Shown here one piece after another: positions 14,519 to 23,475 of a DNA stretch of 23,475 bases (position 1 is its first letter; the number at the start of each line of letters is the position of its first letter). The stretch comes from an uncultured Eubacteriales bacterium. GTDB taxonomy: Bacteria > Bacillota > Clostridia > Oscillospirales > CAG-272. Location: contig URPL01000024.1 of assembly GCA_900549725.1 (NCBI GenBank), positions 1 to 23,475 of the forward strand, in the 5' to 3' direction. The notes under the pieces are model-generated. The model was not told where the DNA came from, did not search any database, and saw only the letters and a list, made by a program, of their open reading frames with translations. Both the position numbers and the translations under genes were made by a program.

Positions 14519-14560
14519 AAAAAAAACAGAGCTCCTCGGCGCGCCGCGGAGCTCTCTTTC
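14519..14560. terminator. Bidirectional terminator between MATE and guaA
   Basis: AGAGCTCC (14528-14535) and GGAGCTCT (14548-14555) form a perfect 8-base stem, with the self-complementary CGGCGCGCCG (14537-14546) in the apical part. On the minus strand eight T's (14526-14519) follow, a strong terminator for guaA; on the plus strand CTTTC follows, weaker, for the MATE gene. The remainder of 14440-14691 holds the att-like stretch described separately and otherwise nothing I recognise. Confidence 0.85.
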
Positions 14561-14610
14561 ATTCGGGGTCTCTTAGAAAAACCGAATTGTTCTTTCCTCC
14601 GGAATCATCT

Positions 14611-14691
14611 TAACATGTTGTCATTTTGTTGTCACAGCGGGCACTCATGGCGAAAAAGCCTTGGTATTACAGGACTTTTTCAAGAGTGAAA
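14611..14691 (-). other. att-like stretch immediately behind guaA (possible integration site)
   Basis: Reading the minus strand just past the guaA stop, an imperfect inverted repeat GAAAAAG-T-CCT / AGG-CTTTTTC (14681-14652) surrounds a 9-base centre, GTAATACCA, followed about 18 bases later by two direct copies of TGACAACA (14634-14627 and 14623-14616) exactly 11 bases apart, one helical turn. The 3' end of guaA is a known target of integrative elements in Firmicutes. An inverted-repeat core next to spaced direct repeats is what a tyrosine-recombinase att site with arm sites looks like. No integrase is in the window, so this would be an empty or vacated site; the inverted repeat could also be a simple terminator. 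Confidence 0.4.
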
Positions 14692-16218
14692 TCATTCCCA
14701 CTCCACTGTTGCGGGGGGCTTGCCGGTGATATCATAAACGACACGGCTGACACCGCGCACTTCGTTAACGATCCGCTCGGCGGTGCGGCCGAGAACGGAA
14801 TGCGGGATCTTCGTATATTCGCAAGTCATAAAATCGGTTGTATTTACGGAACGCAATGCCACCGTATAGCCATAGGTGCGGAAATCGCCCATTACGCCGA
14901 CGGAGCGCGTATCCGTCAAAACCGCAAAATACTGGCTCGCCTTCACGCGGGAACACTCCAGCTCTTCGCGAAAGATCGCATCCGCCTCACGCAGAAGATC
15001 CAGCTTTTCCTTGGTGATCTCACCGATGCAGCGCACCGCAAGACCCGGGCCCGGAAAGGGCTGCCGATTCACAAGAAAGGCGGGCAGACCGAGGCGTTTG
15101 CCGAGAATCCGAACTTCATCCTTGAACAAGCCGCGCAGCGGTTCAACCAAACCCTTGAAACGAATGTCCTTGGGAAGACCACCGACATTGTGATGGCTCT
15201 TGATGGTTGCGGATTTATTGGCGCCGGATTCGACAACATCGGGATAAATAGTGCCCTGCGCCAGGAACTCGGCGCCGCGCAATTTTTCGGATTCCTCTTC
15301 AAACACGCGAACGAACTCTTCCCCTATAATCTTGCGCTTGGTTTCCGGATCCGTTACGCCTTTCAGCTTTCCGAGAAACCGCTCCTGCGCGTTGACGCGG
15401 ATGAACTGCAATGCACCCGAAGCAAAAACCGCCTCGATCTGATCGCCCTCGTCCTTGCGCATCATGCCGTGATCAACGAAAATGCAGAATGCCTGCCCCG
15501 GAATTGCCTTGGCAAGCAGCGCCGCGCAAACGGAGGAGTCCACGCCGCCCGACAGCCCCAAAACGACCTGCCCGTCGGCGACCTGCGCACGAATGCTTTC
15601 GATCAATTCTTTTTCCACGCCGCGCATGGTATAATCGCCCTTTGCATGACAAATGTCAAACAAAAAGTTTTTGAACATTTGCTCGCCGTGCTTTGTGCTG
15701 ATGACCTCGGGATGAAACTGCGTACCGTAGAGCCGCTTTTCTTCATTGAAAACGGCGGCATACGGGCAGCTGCTTGTATGCGCCGCGCCGATGAAGCCCT
15801 GCGGCAGCCGGCTGATCTGATCGGTATGGCTCATCAGAACGCCCTGCTGCGCATCCAGCCCTTTGAAAAGACCGGTAGCTGTATCCAAAACGGTGCTTGT
15901 CACACCGTATTCACTTTGCGCGCAGGGAGAAACCTCGCCCCCCATGACATGGCAAAGCAGCTGCGCGCCGTAGCAAATACCCCAAACAGGGATGCCAAGC
16001 TCAAAAAGGGAGCGGTCACACCGCGGAGACTGCGGCAAATAAACGCTTTGCGGACCGCCCGTGAGAACAATGCCGATCGGGTTCATTTCTTTTAATTTTT
16101 CTACCGGCGTTGTGCCCGGCAGAATGCGGGAAAGCACATGGCATTCCCGAATACGGCGCGCAATCAGCTCTTTATACTGCCCGCCGAAATCCAACACAAT
16201 TACAAGTTCGTTTTGCAT
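14692..16218 (-). CDS. guaA: GMP synthase (glutamine-hydrolysing)
   Basis: A 508-residue enzyme (usual length 505-525) converting XMP, ATP and glutamine to GMP in purine biosynthesis. The N-terminal class I amidotransferase shows VLTGGPQSVY (51-60), nucleophile Cys82 in WGICYGAQL, and His169/Glu171 in GTQFHPEV. The ATP pyrophosphatase domain follows with the P-loop LSGGVDSS (222-229) and the FVDHGMMRKDEGD block. The C-terminal dimerisation domain carries QPFPGPGLAVRC and ends PPATVEWE. All catalytic elements are present. A GAGGCAGGG ribosome site precedes the ATG and the gene has its own promoter 95 bases from the giant gene upstream. The leader is too short for a guanine riboswitch. Confidence 0.97.
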   Translation of the reverse strand: MQNELVIVLDFGGQYKELIARRIRECHVLSRILPGTTPVEKLKEMNPIGIVLTGGPQSVYLPQSPRCDRSLFELGIPVWGICYGAQLLCHVMGGEVSPCAQSEYGVTSTVLDTATGLFKGLDAQQGVLMSHTDQISRLPQGFIGAAHTSSCPYAAVFNEEKRLYGTQFHPEVISTKHGEQMFKNFLFDICHAKGDYTMRGVEKELIESIRAQVADGQVVLGLSGGVDSSVCAALLAKAIPGQAFCIFVDHGMMRKDEGDQIEAVFASGALQFIRVNAQERFLGKLKGVTDPETKRKIIGEEFVRVFEEESEKLRGAEFLAQGTIYPDVVESGANKSATIKSHHNVGGLPKDIRFKGLVEPLRGLFKDEVRILGKRLGLPAFLVNRQPFPGPGLAVRCIGEITKEKLDLLREADAIFREELECSRVKASQYFAVLTDTRSVGVMGDFRTYGYTVALRSVNTTDFMTCEYTKIPHSVLGRTAERIVNEVRGVSRVVYDITGKPPATVEWE

Positions 16219-16252
16219 AAGCCCTGCCTCATATTTTCAAAAATACAATGGT

Positions 16253-16282
16253 ATTTTATCATAATCGGCTGTCTGTTGTCAA
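16253..16282 (-). promoter_or_regulatory. Promoter of guaA
   Basis: On the minus strand TTGACA (16282-16277), an 18-base spacer and TAAAAT (16258-16253; preceded by TATGA). Transcription would start near 16246, about 28 bases before the ATG, so there is no room for a purine riboswitch. A Rho-independent terminator for the upstream giant gene is not visible in the 95-base gap. Confidence 0.8.
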
Positions 16283-16313
16283 TTCAACGGTGGGATTTTT
16301 TCTCGTTTTGAGC

Positions 16314-19300
16314 CTAAATTGTCAAAAAAACCGTATGCGCTTTCCCGTCAAGCGGGAGCGCCGAGGAGGGCGGCATCACGCTGCCATCAAGCGTCAGGGC
16401 GGGGCTGCCCGTTCGGCGCGCCGTGATTTTATAGGGAGAACCGAGAATCACGGTTTCAAGAGTAAACGCGGGGAACAGCGAACAAAGATGCGGGCGAAGA
16501 TAAAGCTTTTCCCCGCGCGGATGAATGCCAAACAAGCATTCATATACGATTTTACGATACCATGCCGCCGCCCCGGTATACTGCGTCCATCCCGCGCGCC
16601 CCGTAAAGCCCCTTGCATCATATACATCACCGGCAAGCGCATACGGCTCCGCTCCATATGCCTTTGCGGCCTCCGCCTCTTTACAAAACAGCGCCGGCGT
16701 GAGCGCAAAAAGCAATGCCGTCGCCTCCTCGTCGCGCCCGGATGCAAACATGGCATAAAGGAAAAACATTGCGCCGTGCGTGTATTGCCCGCCGTTTTCA
16801 CGCACCCCCGGAACATAGCCGCCGATATAACCGGCACTGCGCTCGGAACGGTCAAAGGGCGGTGTCAAAAGGCGCAGCAAATGCCCCTGCGGCACAAACA
16901 GCTTTGCAATCGCGCTGTCAAGCGCTTCCTTTACCTGCGCCGGGGAAAACACCGTGCCGACGCTTTTTCGATGCAAAAGCGCCGCAAACGCCTGCGGTAA
17001 AAGATCGATAGCGCAGGCATCGGCTCCCTTTTTTCCAAGCGGCGCACCGTCGTCATAAAAGCCGCGCAAAAACCAATTCTCATCCCAGGCATACTCCGCA
17101 AGGCTTTGCTCAAGGCGGCGCAGCACGCTGCGATATTTTTCCTCTCCCATGCCGTCTCCGCGCCGACGGCAAATCGGCAAAAACGCGCGCAGGCACAGCG
17201 CCAAAAACATGCTCAGCCAAACGCTTTCTCCCGCCCCGCCGACGCCGACTTCGTTCATACCGTCGTTCCAATCGCCGCTACCCATGAGACACAGCCCGTG
17301 CGCCCCGAAGGAAAATGCATGCTCCAGCGCGCGCACGGCATGCATATACATGCTTTCCCGCATCTGCATCCTTTCAAAAGCGCCGAAGCGTTCTGTCTCT
17401 TCCGGGGCAAGCGGCGCACCGTCAAGATAAGGCACACAAGCGGAAAGCAGCGCATCCTCCTGCGTCGTTTCGAGGTAGGCGCAGAGCACATAAACAAACC
17501 ACAAAAAATCATCCGAGCAGCGCGTGCGGATTCCCAGGCAGCGCTGCCTGCCGTCCTCCTTCTGTAAATACCACCAATGCAGCACATCCCCGGCGGGAAA
17601 CTGCACGGCGGCGCAGCGCAAAAGCTGCAGGCGGCAAAGCTGCGGCGCATCCGTCAAAAAGCCGAGGGTATCCTGCAACTGATCGCGAAAGCCGTATGCC
17701 CCGCCGGACTGATCATATCCGCTTCTGCCAAGGAGGCGCGCCCGCAGAATTTGCCGCGGCAAAAAGCTTTCCGTGAACGCGGAAAAAGCGGGCAGATCAC
17801 ACGCAAGACGATCTTCCCCCAGGAGAATGGCACCCTTCTCGGCTCCCCCGAGCAAATACTTAAGTTCGCGCGCCGTCTCATAAGCGGCAAGCGTAAAATG
17901 CACCTGTGCGCTCCCTGCTTCGCCCTGCCACAGACAATACAGCGCCTCCCCTGCGCTGAAATATGAGCCCTGCTCCGCCTCACGCAGGAAGACACCGCCG
18001 CGCCGAATCGCGCCGCCGGCGCAAAAGCGGTTTTCGAAGAAAAAGCCGCGGTTTGTTTTGGTCAGCGAGAGAACCGCCCGCTCGCTGCGGTTTTCCCGCA
18101 AAAGCGGCGTGATTCGAAAAGCAAGGCGCAGCGTTTGCCGCGTTTTTGAGCCAAGGTGAACGCTGATATATTTTGCATGACCTTTTTTTGCAATTTGCAC
18201 ACGCACCGTGAAGGATACGGTGCTGCAGGTGCCGTAATAATAAGCTGCGTCCGCCGTAAAGCAAACGGTATCGGCGCAGGCGCAAAGATCATAGCATGCA
18301 CCGTTTTCAAGGGAGAGCAGCAAATGCTCGCCGTTTTCCCCCTTGCCGTCAAACCACGGGGTCAGCCTCTGCTTTTGCGCATTCCCGACCCAGGTATAAC
18401 CAAGGCTGTTCTGCGTCAACAGTGTGCCGAAGGCGGCAGAGGCAAGCAGATAGCTCATCGGGCGGCGGCACTTCTCTTTTTCGATCCAGACGCAGCGCTG
18501 CGCCGCATCAAAGCCGCAGGAAAAAAGCCTGATCAGCCCTTGTATCTCCGGGCTTTGCGACTCGCCCTGCGTTTTGCATGCGAGAGAGGGCAGCTTTTTT
18601 GCGGGCGGCGCATCAAAATAATACTCGCACAAATACGGCATGCAGCAAAACAGTGCCTCATTTTCCTCCCGATGCAAAAGAAAAATTCCGCCGGGTACAT
18701 TGCAAAGAAGCCCCAGCCCGCACGCATCGATCTCGCTCAAAATTTGTTTTTGGCGTTCCGATTGATAGCCGTCCCGCTCCGTATAGCCGATGCAAAGCTC
18801 GCAGAATATGCCGCACAGCCGCAAATAGCGGTACATCAGCAATGCGCGCCGCAACGGAATATCGGAGCTTTCTGCCACGGTACAGTATAAAATCGGCACA
18901 TCCCCGCTGATTCCGAGCTTCCAAAGGTCCGCAATGCTTCCCTGCGCCGCAAAGTCGGGCGGGGCAAAGCGATGCGCCCCGCCAAACAGTGCCGTAAGCA
19001 AAGCGGCATATGGCTCCGCTTCCCATCCCTGCGGAATCTGCCATGCGGCGCATATTCTGCCCTGCCGCGGCATAACGGCGTCCCGCACCTCGGCGGCGCT
19101 TTTTTTCACTGCGATGGAAAAAGAGCACATCCCGCCGATCGGGGAAAAAAGCACTGCTGCATACGGCTCGATCATCGCGCCGTCCGCCCGCGCGGCTGCG
19201 CAGCGCAGAGCAGCCTGCGCCATACTTTCGCCGTGCTCTTTTTGCGGTGCGGTTTTTAAAAACAACGGATGCGCGCCGTCTGCGGCAATGCCGCAAAAAA

Positions 19301-22300
19301 CTTCTTTGCCATCCCGCCCGCGCGCACGGCGATGCAAAAGAAGCAGCCCCGTATCGGCATCGGAAACGGCTTCCAGAAAAAGCTTGGAAAAGGAAGGGTG
19401 CCGCTCATAGTCTTTTTGCTGTGCCAAAACAGGAGAAAAGGAAATGAGCACGCGCGCCTGCGCCGCAAGATTGGGCGGCACCGCGCATTCCGCCCGCAAA
19501 ACACCGCCCTGCCAAAACATAAAGCTTGCTCTGAGCTCCCCCTGCGGCGTATGCAAAGCAAGCTGCATTGTGCCTTCGCTGCGGCTGCACACAACGCCGG
19601 AGGAACTGCCCGCCCCAAGCAGCCGATATTGCTTCCCGCCGCAGAAAATATCCAGCGAAAAATCTTCGTGACAAATACACATTGAACCGTGAAACAGCGA
19701 TGCTTCCCCGCTTTCCGCCCGATACAAAAAATTGACCGAATCGCTGAGCAAAACAGCCTGCGTCCGAGCCGGTTGCGGTTTTGCATTTCCCGTATCCGAC
19801 ACACTCTTTTCAAAATAAAAGCTGCGATACAGTTCCCGCAAATGCGGCTGCACACGCCTGATCGGCTGTTGCCAAAGCAGTATTTCCGCGGCGCGCATGG
19901 CATCCTGCCGCGCAAAGCGACGCTGAAATGTGCCGTCAAACGCCGCATTTGCCAAAGCGCATAAGCTCATTCCGACATGGTGCGCCATACAGCTATGCAC
20001 TACGGCATATCCGCCGCCGACCCGCCGCGGCGTAAAATCCACAGCCTCGGAAAAGCCCTGCTCCCCATAGGCGCCAAAGCGCCGCATGACTGCAAGATTT
20101 TCAAGGAGCCCTTGCTTTTCCGCGGAAAACGGCAGCATCAAAAAGCTTGCATACGGGGCATAGACCAACTCCCTTCCCGCGTGCACATCCAGCGCCGACT
20201 GCGGCGCGCCGAACGCACGATATTGATAATTCATTTCGGCATCAAAGGCGAAATATCCGCTTTCCGATTTGCCGAACACCCGCAGTTTCCCGTGCAGGGG
20301 TGAATAGGTGCGCCACTGTGCAAACTCCGCAAAGCCGAGCGCTTGCTCCTCCAAGGTCCCACGAGGGGCTTTGAGCCAAAGGTTTGGCATAAATGCTTCA
20401 AATGCCGTGCCCGACCAGGAGGCGAGCCCGCCGTATTTTCCCATACGGACCGCCGCGCGGGAAAGCGCCTGTAAGTGCCGCGGGGGCACCTCATGCCGCG
20501 CTATGGCAAGGAAGCTCAGCGTTCTCGCCTCGCTTAAATACAAATCATAGGTGTTTTGGCTTCTTTTTTCGCTCTGCGGGTCGCATCCGAGAGAAAACAA
20601 CTCTTTTTCCGCATCATAAAACACCGCCAATGAGCACTTCTCCGCGGTTTGCAAAAGCTTTGCCGATAAGTCTCGCAGCGCCGGCAATTCATCGGCATAT
20701 TCCAAAATCCCGTGCCCGACGCAAAACAGTGCGGCAACAAAGTTGCCGCTGTCCACGGAGGAGACAAAATGCTCCGAGAGCACCGTCAGCCCCTTGAGTT
20801 CATACCAGTTATAAAGATTGCCGTGCCATGTCTTGAGGCGGTCGATGCTTCTTCGCATTGCATCAAGACGCCCATAAAGCTCGGCGGTTGTAATCAGCTC
20901 AAAATCCCGTGCCGCCAAAACGCTCATGGCATACATTCCGATATTGGTCGGTGAGGTGCGCATAGCCCGCCCGCGCTTTGGCTGAAACTGCACATTGTCC
21001 GGCGGGAGCCATGCCGTCTCCTCCCCGACGTTTTCGGCAAAAAACGACCAGGACGCCCTTGCATATTCCTGAACGGTCTCTCTTTGCCGCGGGGCAAGCT
21101 GCGTCGCTTTTTGCGGGGTCAACTCCGTGAGCGCCGCCTCAAACGCCGGCGCGAGCAAAAACAAAACGCCGAAAAACATTCCGACGGGAGATGCGCTGAG
21201 AGAAAGCACTGCACCGCACAAAACGGAAAACGCCCCGTCCCGCAAAAAGCCGAGCCACATCCATCTTCCGCTGCCGAGCAGCTTTTCCGTTTGCGAAGCG
21301 GTTACCCACAAAAGCATGTTTTTCCGCGTAACAAACATGCGATACAGCGCACGGAAAAGCGCACCGAGGGTGACACCGGCGCTGCGCGCCGAAAAGACAA
21401 CCTCCCACAAAAAGAGCAAAAGCGCCCGAGCCGCCGCAGAGCAAGGCTGCCCCACCGTGCGCACCTCATGCATGCAGGCTGAAATATGCAAAACCGCGCC
21501 GAGCAGCAACGGCAGAAAAACAAACAGAAGAAAGGATGCTTTGAGCACAAGGAATGCACAAAGAAAAAGAGCCGAAAGCGCCGACGGCGCATACAGCATG
21601 GAAAAAAGATTTTCAAACTGGCAAAACCGCATCGGCAGCGTTGCGGCGCAGGACACCCGCTTTCCCGTGCCGTCGCGATGATGCGGCAGGGCAAACGGCA
21701 AAGCCTGCACATCTCCCCGCTGCCAGCGCTCCATGCGCTTAAAAAACGAACGCGGCGATTGCGGCACATCATCCATAAGAGTGATCTGCGGCACATATAA
21801 GCAACGCAGGCGCGCCCCCTCAAGCAGATCATGGCTCAACACGGAATTTTCGGGAAAGGCATTGCAAAGGCAGGCGGCATAGGCGCGCACCTCAAACATG
21901 CCCTTGCCGCAAAATGCCCCGCAGCCGTAGATCTGCATTGCGCTTTCAAAAGCTGCACCCTGATATTGCGCAAAACCGCCCTGCCCCGCAAGCAGCCCTG
22001 CAAAGCGGCTGCCAGCAACGCTTTTCGGCGTGGGGGCAATGCCCGGCTGCAAAATTCCGAAGCCGTGCACAACAGCCCTTTGATCCGGGCGCAGCACCGC
22101 GCGATTGAGCGGATGCAGCATAATATTTACCATGTGCAGAACGCAATCGTAAGAAATTTCCGTGTCGGCATCCAGCGTGAGAACATAGCAAATCCCCTCC
22201 GTTGCATCCGCAGCGCCGCAGCGCAAAAGAAAAGCTTCCTGCGCCCCGCGCTCTCCCTGCAAAAGGCGGACCAAATCCAAAAGCGCGCCGCGTTTGCGCT

Positions 22301-23475
22301 CCCAGCCCATAAAAATTTTGTCGGGCGCGCAGAACGTGCGGCGGCGAACCAACAACAAAAAGCGCGCGCCGTATTTTCGGTTCAGAGCATCCGTTTTAGA
22401 TTGTGCATAGCGCAATAGCGCATCGTCTTCCGCTTTGCGTTCGCTTTTTGCCTGCGCAAGATCGGCAAGCATGCAAAAGCGGATCTGCCGCTGGGGATTG
22501 CGCAGCGCAAATTTTTCAAGCCGCTCAAACACCTCATCTGCCGCCGCTTTGTCACACAGCAAAATCGGCACGCACACAAGCGTGCGCCCGCAGGCGGGAA
22601 TCTCTTTGTGTGCAAGGCAAAGCGGAGCATGCACCCGCAAAAGCCTTGCAAACAGCTTTTCACAGAAAAACACCGCCGTACGATATCCCGCCGGCATGCA
22701 GACAAGCGCTGCTATCATCCATGCGGGCAAGGGTTTTCCCCATGCCGCCGCACAGACGCCCGCGGCACAAAAGGAAAAAAAGAGCACCGCAAGCGTGAAA
22801 AACCATGCAAATTGCCTGCGCCCGTAATTCGGAGCAATGAGATAGCGCCCGATGTGGCGCGTGCGCGCAGTGGCACCGCGGCGCGCAGCAGCAAGGCACG
22901 CCTTTGCGGCTGAAAGCGGGGAGCAATTTTTCGCATAGGCAATGCGCAGCAGCTTCTCCCGATAAAGCGCCTTGGTCCCGCGGCTGCATATCTTGTAAGA
23001 GCCCTCCGGGTCCTGCAAAAAAATGCGCTCCACTGCGGAATTTTCGCAATAGAGCCGTTCAAACGGCAGCTGCTCCAAAGAGAAAAAGAGCTCGCTCAGG
23101 CGGCACACCGAAAAATCGTCCTGTGCTGCCGCAATGCAGATTGCCTCGCACAGCGCCAAAGCGCAAACCGGGGAAAAGGCAAGAAGCTCCTCTTCGCAAA
23201 GATGCGGTGCCAGTGCGCCGAGCGCCTGCAGCGCCTCCCCCGTTTTTTGCTCCTTTTGTACAGCAGCAAGCACGCGGAAAAACAGGCGGCTGTGCTTTCC
23301 CCTACCCGCCGGCAGACGAACAAACAAAAGCGGATCCGAAAAAAGTGCCAAAACCCTGGTAAAAATACGGTATCGGTTTTCAAAAAAACACTCGGCGGCA
23401 AGACTTTTCCTGCCGCGCAGCGCCTTCTCCGTTTTTGAAAGGAGCGTGAAAACGCTCCTCACCTCAAGGCGCAGC
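16314..23475 (-). CDS. Cyclic beta-glucan synthase-like GT84/GH94 multidomain protein (5' end beyond window)
   Basis: An open frame of more than 2380 codons related to cyclic beta-1,2-glucan synthases (NdvB/Cgs). Numbering from the GTG at 23462, a start without a ribosome site; the frame stays open to the edge, so the true N-terminus is probably outside. Order: helical region 1-200; membrane segments about 218-265; GT84 glycosyltransferase about 300-600 with the DADTE metal site (431-435), SHDLLEGARLRC (543-554) and RWQRGDVQA (579-587); several membrane segments about 620-780; a glucoamylase-like domain about 800-1200 (TSPTNIGMYAMSVLAARD, YNWYE, VDSGN, AHHVGMS at 1160-1166); and a GH94 phosphorylase-like part about 1230-2382 with GRSGYDQSGGAYGFRDQLQDTLGF (1912-1935), RTRCSDD, the catalytic-acid motif GDWNDGMNE (2063-2071) and GGQYTHGAM. 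Such proteins polymerise glucose from UDP-glucose and cyclise or trim it. In Firmicutes the true product is unproven. Confidence 0.88.
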   Translation of the reverse strand, partial: LRLEVRSVFTLLSKTEKALRGRKSLAAECFFENRYRIFTRVLALFSDPLLFVRLPAGRGKHSRLFFRVLAAVQKEQKTGEALQALGALAPHLCEEELLAFSPVCALALCEAICIAAAQDDFSVCRLSELFFSLEQLPFERLYCENSAVERIFLQDPEGSYKICSRGTKALYREKLLRIAYAKNCSPLSAAKACLAAARRGATARTRHIGRYLIAPNYGRRQFAWFFTLAVLFFSFCAAGVCAAAWGKPLPAWMIAALVCMPAGYRTAVFFCEKLFARLLRVHAPLCLAHKEIPACGRTLVCVPILLCDKAAADEVFERLEKFALRNPQRQIRFCMLADLAQAKSERKAEDDALLRYAQSKTDALNRKYGARFLLLVRRRTFCAPDKIFMGWERKRGALLDLVRLLQGERGAQEAFLLRCGAADATEGICYVLTLDADTEISYDCVLHMVNIMLHPLNRAVLRPDQRAVVHGFGILQPGIAPTPKSVAGSRFAGLLAGQGGFAQYQGAAFESAMQIYGCGAFCGKGMFEVRAYAACLCNAFPENSVLSHDLLEGARLRCLYVPQITLMDDVPQSPRSFFKRMERWQRGDVQALPFALPHHRDGTGKRVSCAATLPMRFCQFENLFSMLYAPSALSALFLCAFLVLKASFLLFVFLPLLLGAVLHISACMHEVRTVGQPCSAAARALLLFLWEVVFSARSAGVTLGALFRALYRMFVTRKNMLLWVTASQTEKLLGSGRWMWLGFLRDGAFSVLCGAVLSLSASPVGMFFGVLFLLAPAFEAALTELTPQKATQLAPRQRETVQEYARASWSFFAENVGEETAWLPPDNVQFQPKRGRAMRTSPTNIGMYAMSVLAARDFELITTAELYGRLDAMRRSIDRLKTWHGNLYNWYELKGLTVLSEHFVSSVDSGNFVAALFCVGHGILEYADELPALRDLSAKLLQTAEKCSLAVFYDAEKELFSLGCDPQSEKRSQNTYDLYLSEARTLSFLAIARHEVPPRHLQALSRAAVRMGKYGGLASWSGTAFEAFMPNLWLKAPRGTLEEQALGFAEFAQWRTYSPLHGKLRVFGKSESGYFAFDAEMNYQYRAFGAPQSALDVHAGRELVYAPYASFLMLPFSAEKQGLLENLAVMRRFGAYGEQGFSEAVDFTPRRVGGGYAVVHSCMAHHVGMSLCALANAAFDGTFQRRFARQDAMRAAEILLWQQPIRRVQPHLRELYRSFYFEKSVSDTGNAKPQPARTQAVLLSDSVNFLYRAESGEASLFHGSMCICHEDFSLDIFCGGKQYRLLGAGSSSGVVCSRSEGTMQLALHTPQGELRASFMFWQGGVLRAECAVPPNLAAQARVLISFSPVLAQQKDYERHPSFSKLFLEAVSDADTGLLLLHRRARGRDGKEVFCGIAADGAHPLFLKTAPQKEHGESMAQAALRCAAARADGAMIEPYAAVLFSPIGGMCSFSIAVKKSAAEVRDAVMPRQGRICAAWQIPQGWEAEPYAALLTALFGGAHRFAPPDFAAQGSIADLWKLGISGDVPILYCTVAESSDIPLRRALLMYRYLRLCGIFCELCIGYTERDGYQSERQKQILSEIDACGLGLLCNVPGGIFLLHREENEALFCCMPYLCEYYFDAPPAKKLPSLACKTQGESQSPEIQGLIRLFSCGFDAAQRCVWIEKEKCRRPMSYLLASAAFGTLLTQNSLGYTWVGNAQKQRLTPWFDGKGENGEHLLLSLENGACYDLCACADTVCFTADAAYYYGTCSTVSFTVRVQIAKKGHAKYISVHLGSKTRQTLRLAFRITPLLRENRSERAVLSLTKTNRGFFFENRFCAGGAIRRGGVFLREAEQGSYFSAGEALYCLWQGEAGSAQVHFTLAAYETARELKYLLGGAEKGAILLGEDRLACDLPAFSAFTESFLPRQILRARLLGRSGYDQSGGAYGFRDQLQDTLGFLTDAPQLCRLQLLRCAAVQFPAGDVLHWWYLQKEDGRQRCLGIRTRCSDDFLWFVYVLCAYLETTQEDALLSACVPYLDGAPLAPEETERFGAFERMQMRESMYMHAVRALEHAFSFGAHGLCLMGSGDWNDGMNEVGVGGAGESVWLSMFLALCLRAFLPICRRRGDGMGEEKYRSVLRRLEQSLAEYAWDENWFLRGFYDDGAPLGKKGADACAIDLLPQAFAALLHRKSVGTVFSPAQVKEALDSAIAKLFVPQGHLLRLLTPPFDRSERSAGYIGGYVPGVRENGGQYTHGAMFFLYAMFASGRDEEATALLFALTPALFCKEAEAAKAYGAEPYALAGDVYDARGFTGRAGWTQYTGAAAWYRKIVYECLFGIHPRGEKLYLRPHLCSLFPAFTLETVILGSPYKITARRTGSPALTLDGSVMPPSSALPLDGKAHTVFLTI

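Noticed and set aside
14626..16095. Plus-strand open frame of 489 codons
   Set aside because: Exactly antisense to guaA, whose catalytic motifs are all present; the plus-strand translation resembles no family.
16219..16313. Guanine riboswitch before guaA
   Set aside because: The predicted transcript start leaves only about 28 bases before the ATG and no purine-aptamer-like three-way junction is visible.
18156..18890. Plus-strand frame of 244 codons
   Set aside because: Antisense to the GH94 part of the giant glucan synthase gene; composition and lack of signals mark it as a shadow.
1..23475. CRISPR array, tRNA, rRNA, insertion sequence or prophage genes
   Set aside because: No regularly spaced repeats, no cloverleaf or rRNA-like stretch, and no transposase, integrase or phage structural protein in any frame I read.

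Overview
The window looks like chromosomal DNA from an anaerobic, low-oxygen-lifestyle Firmicute of the Clostridia, most likely an Oscillospiraceae/Ruminococcaceae-type gut bacterium. This is inferred from moderate-to-high GC, strong AGGAGG-type ribosome sites, TTGACA/TATAAT promoters, tight operons with ATGA stop/start overlaps, and closest-looking family variants. No tRNA, rRNA, CRISPR array, transposase or phage gene is visible.

Left part (1-2153, minus strand): a two-gene unit, a GT4 glycosyltransferase followed by a PlsC-type acyltransferase with ATGA overlap, looks like a glycolipid or lipid-headgroup module. Directly behind the acyltransferase stop lies a 64-codon relic of the C-terminus of an ABC exporter ATPase. 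A 203-bp divergent promoter region (2154-2356) carries two mirrored copies of the same extended -10 box and, on the plus side, a hairpin abutting the ribosome site.

Middle (2357-9825, plus strand): two tandem, homologous sialidase-fold (Asp-box) proteins without signal peptides, then rlmH (ATGA overlap), a membrane-anchored WG-repeat-like protein, and mnmG. The two RNA-modification enzymes are housekeeping; the Asp-box pair is the accessory part and its substrate is unknown. Next (9826-12940) come a small XRE regulator with a TTG start, a strong terminator, a 110-residue protein of unknown function, then peptidase T with a near-consensus promoter inside the preceding coding end, overlapping an SseB-domain protein. 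A MATE transporter follows (13039-14439).

Right part (14440-23475, minus strand): a bidirectional terminator, a short stretch behind guaA that resembles an integrase attachment site, guaA itself with its own promoter, and a giant (at least 2382 codons) GT84/GH94 cyclic beta-glucan synthase-like gene whose 5' end runs out of the window.

Most of the window is ordinary core genome. The parts most worth following are the cytosolic Asp-box protein pair and its leader hairpin, the ABC relic in frame with the acyltransferase, the guaA-downstream att-like site, the XRE/110-aa pair with a shared operator-like motif, and the giant glucan synthase. I do not see convincing evidence for a complete undescribed system.
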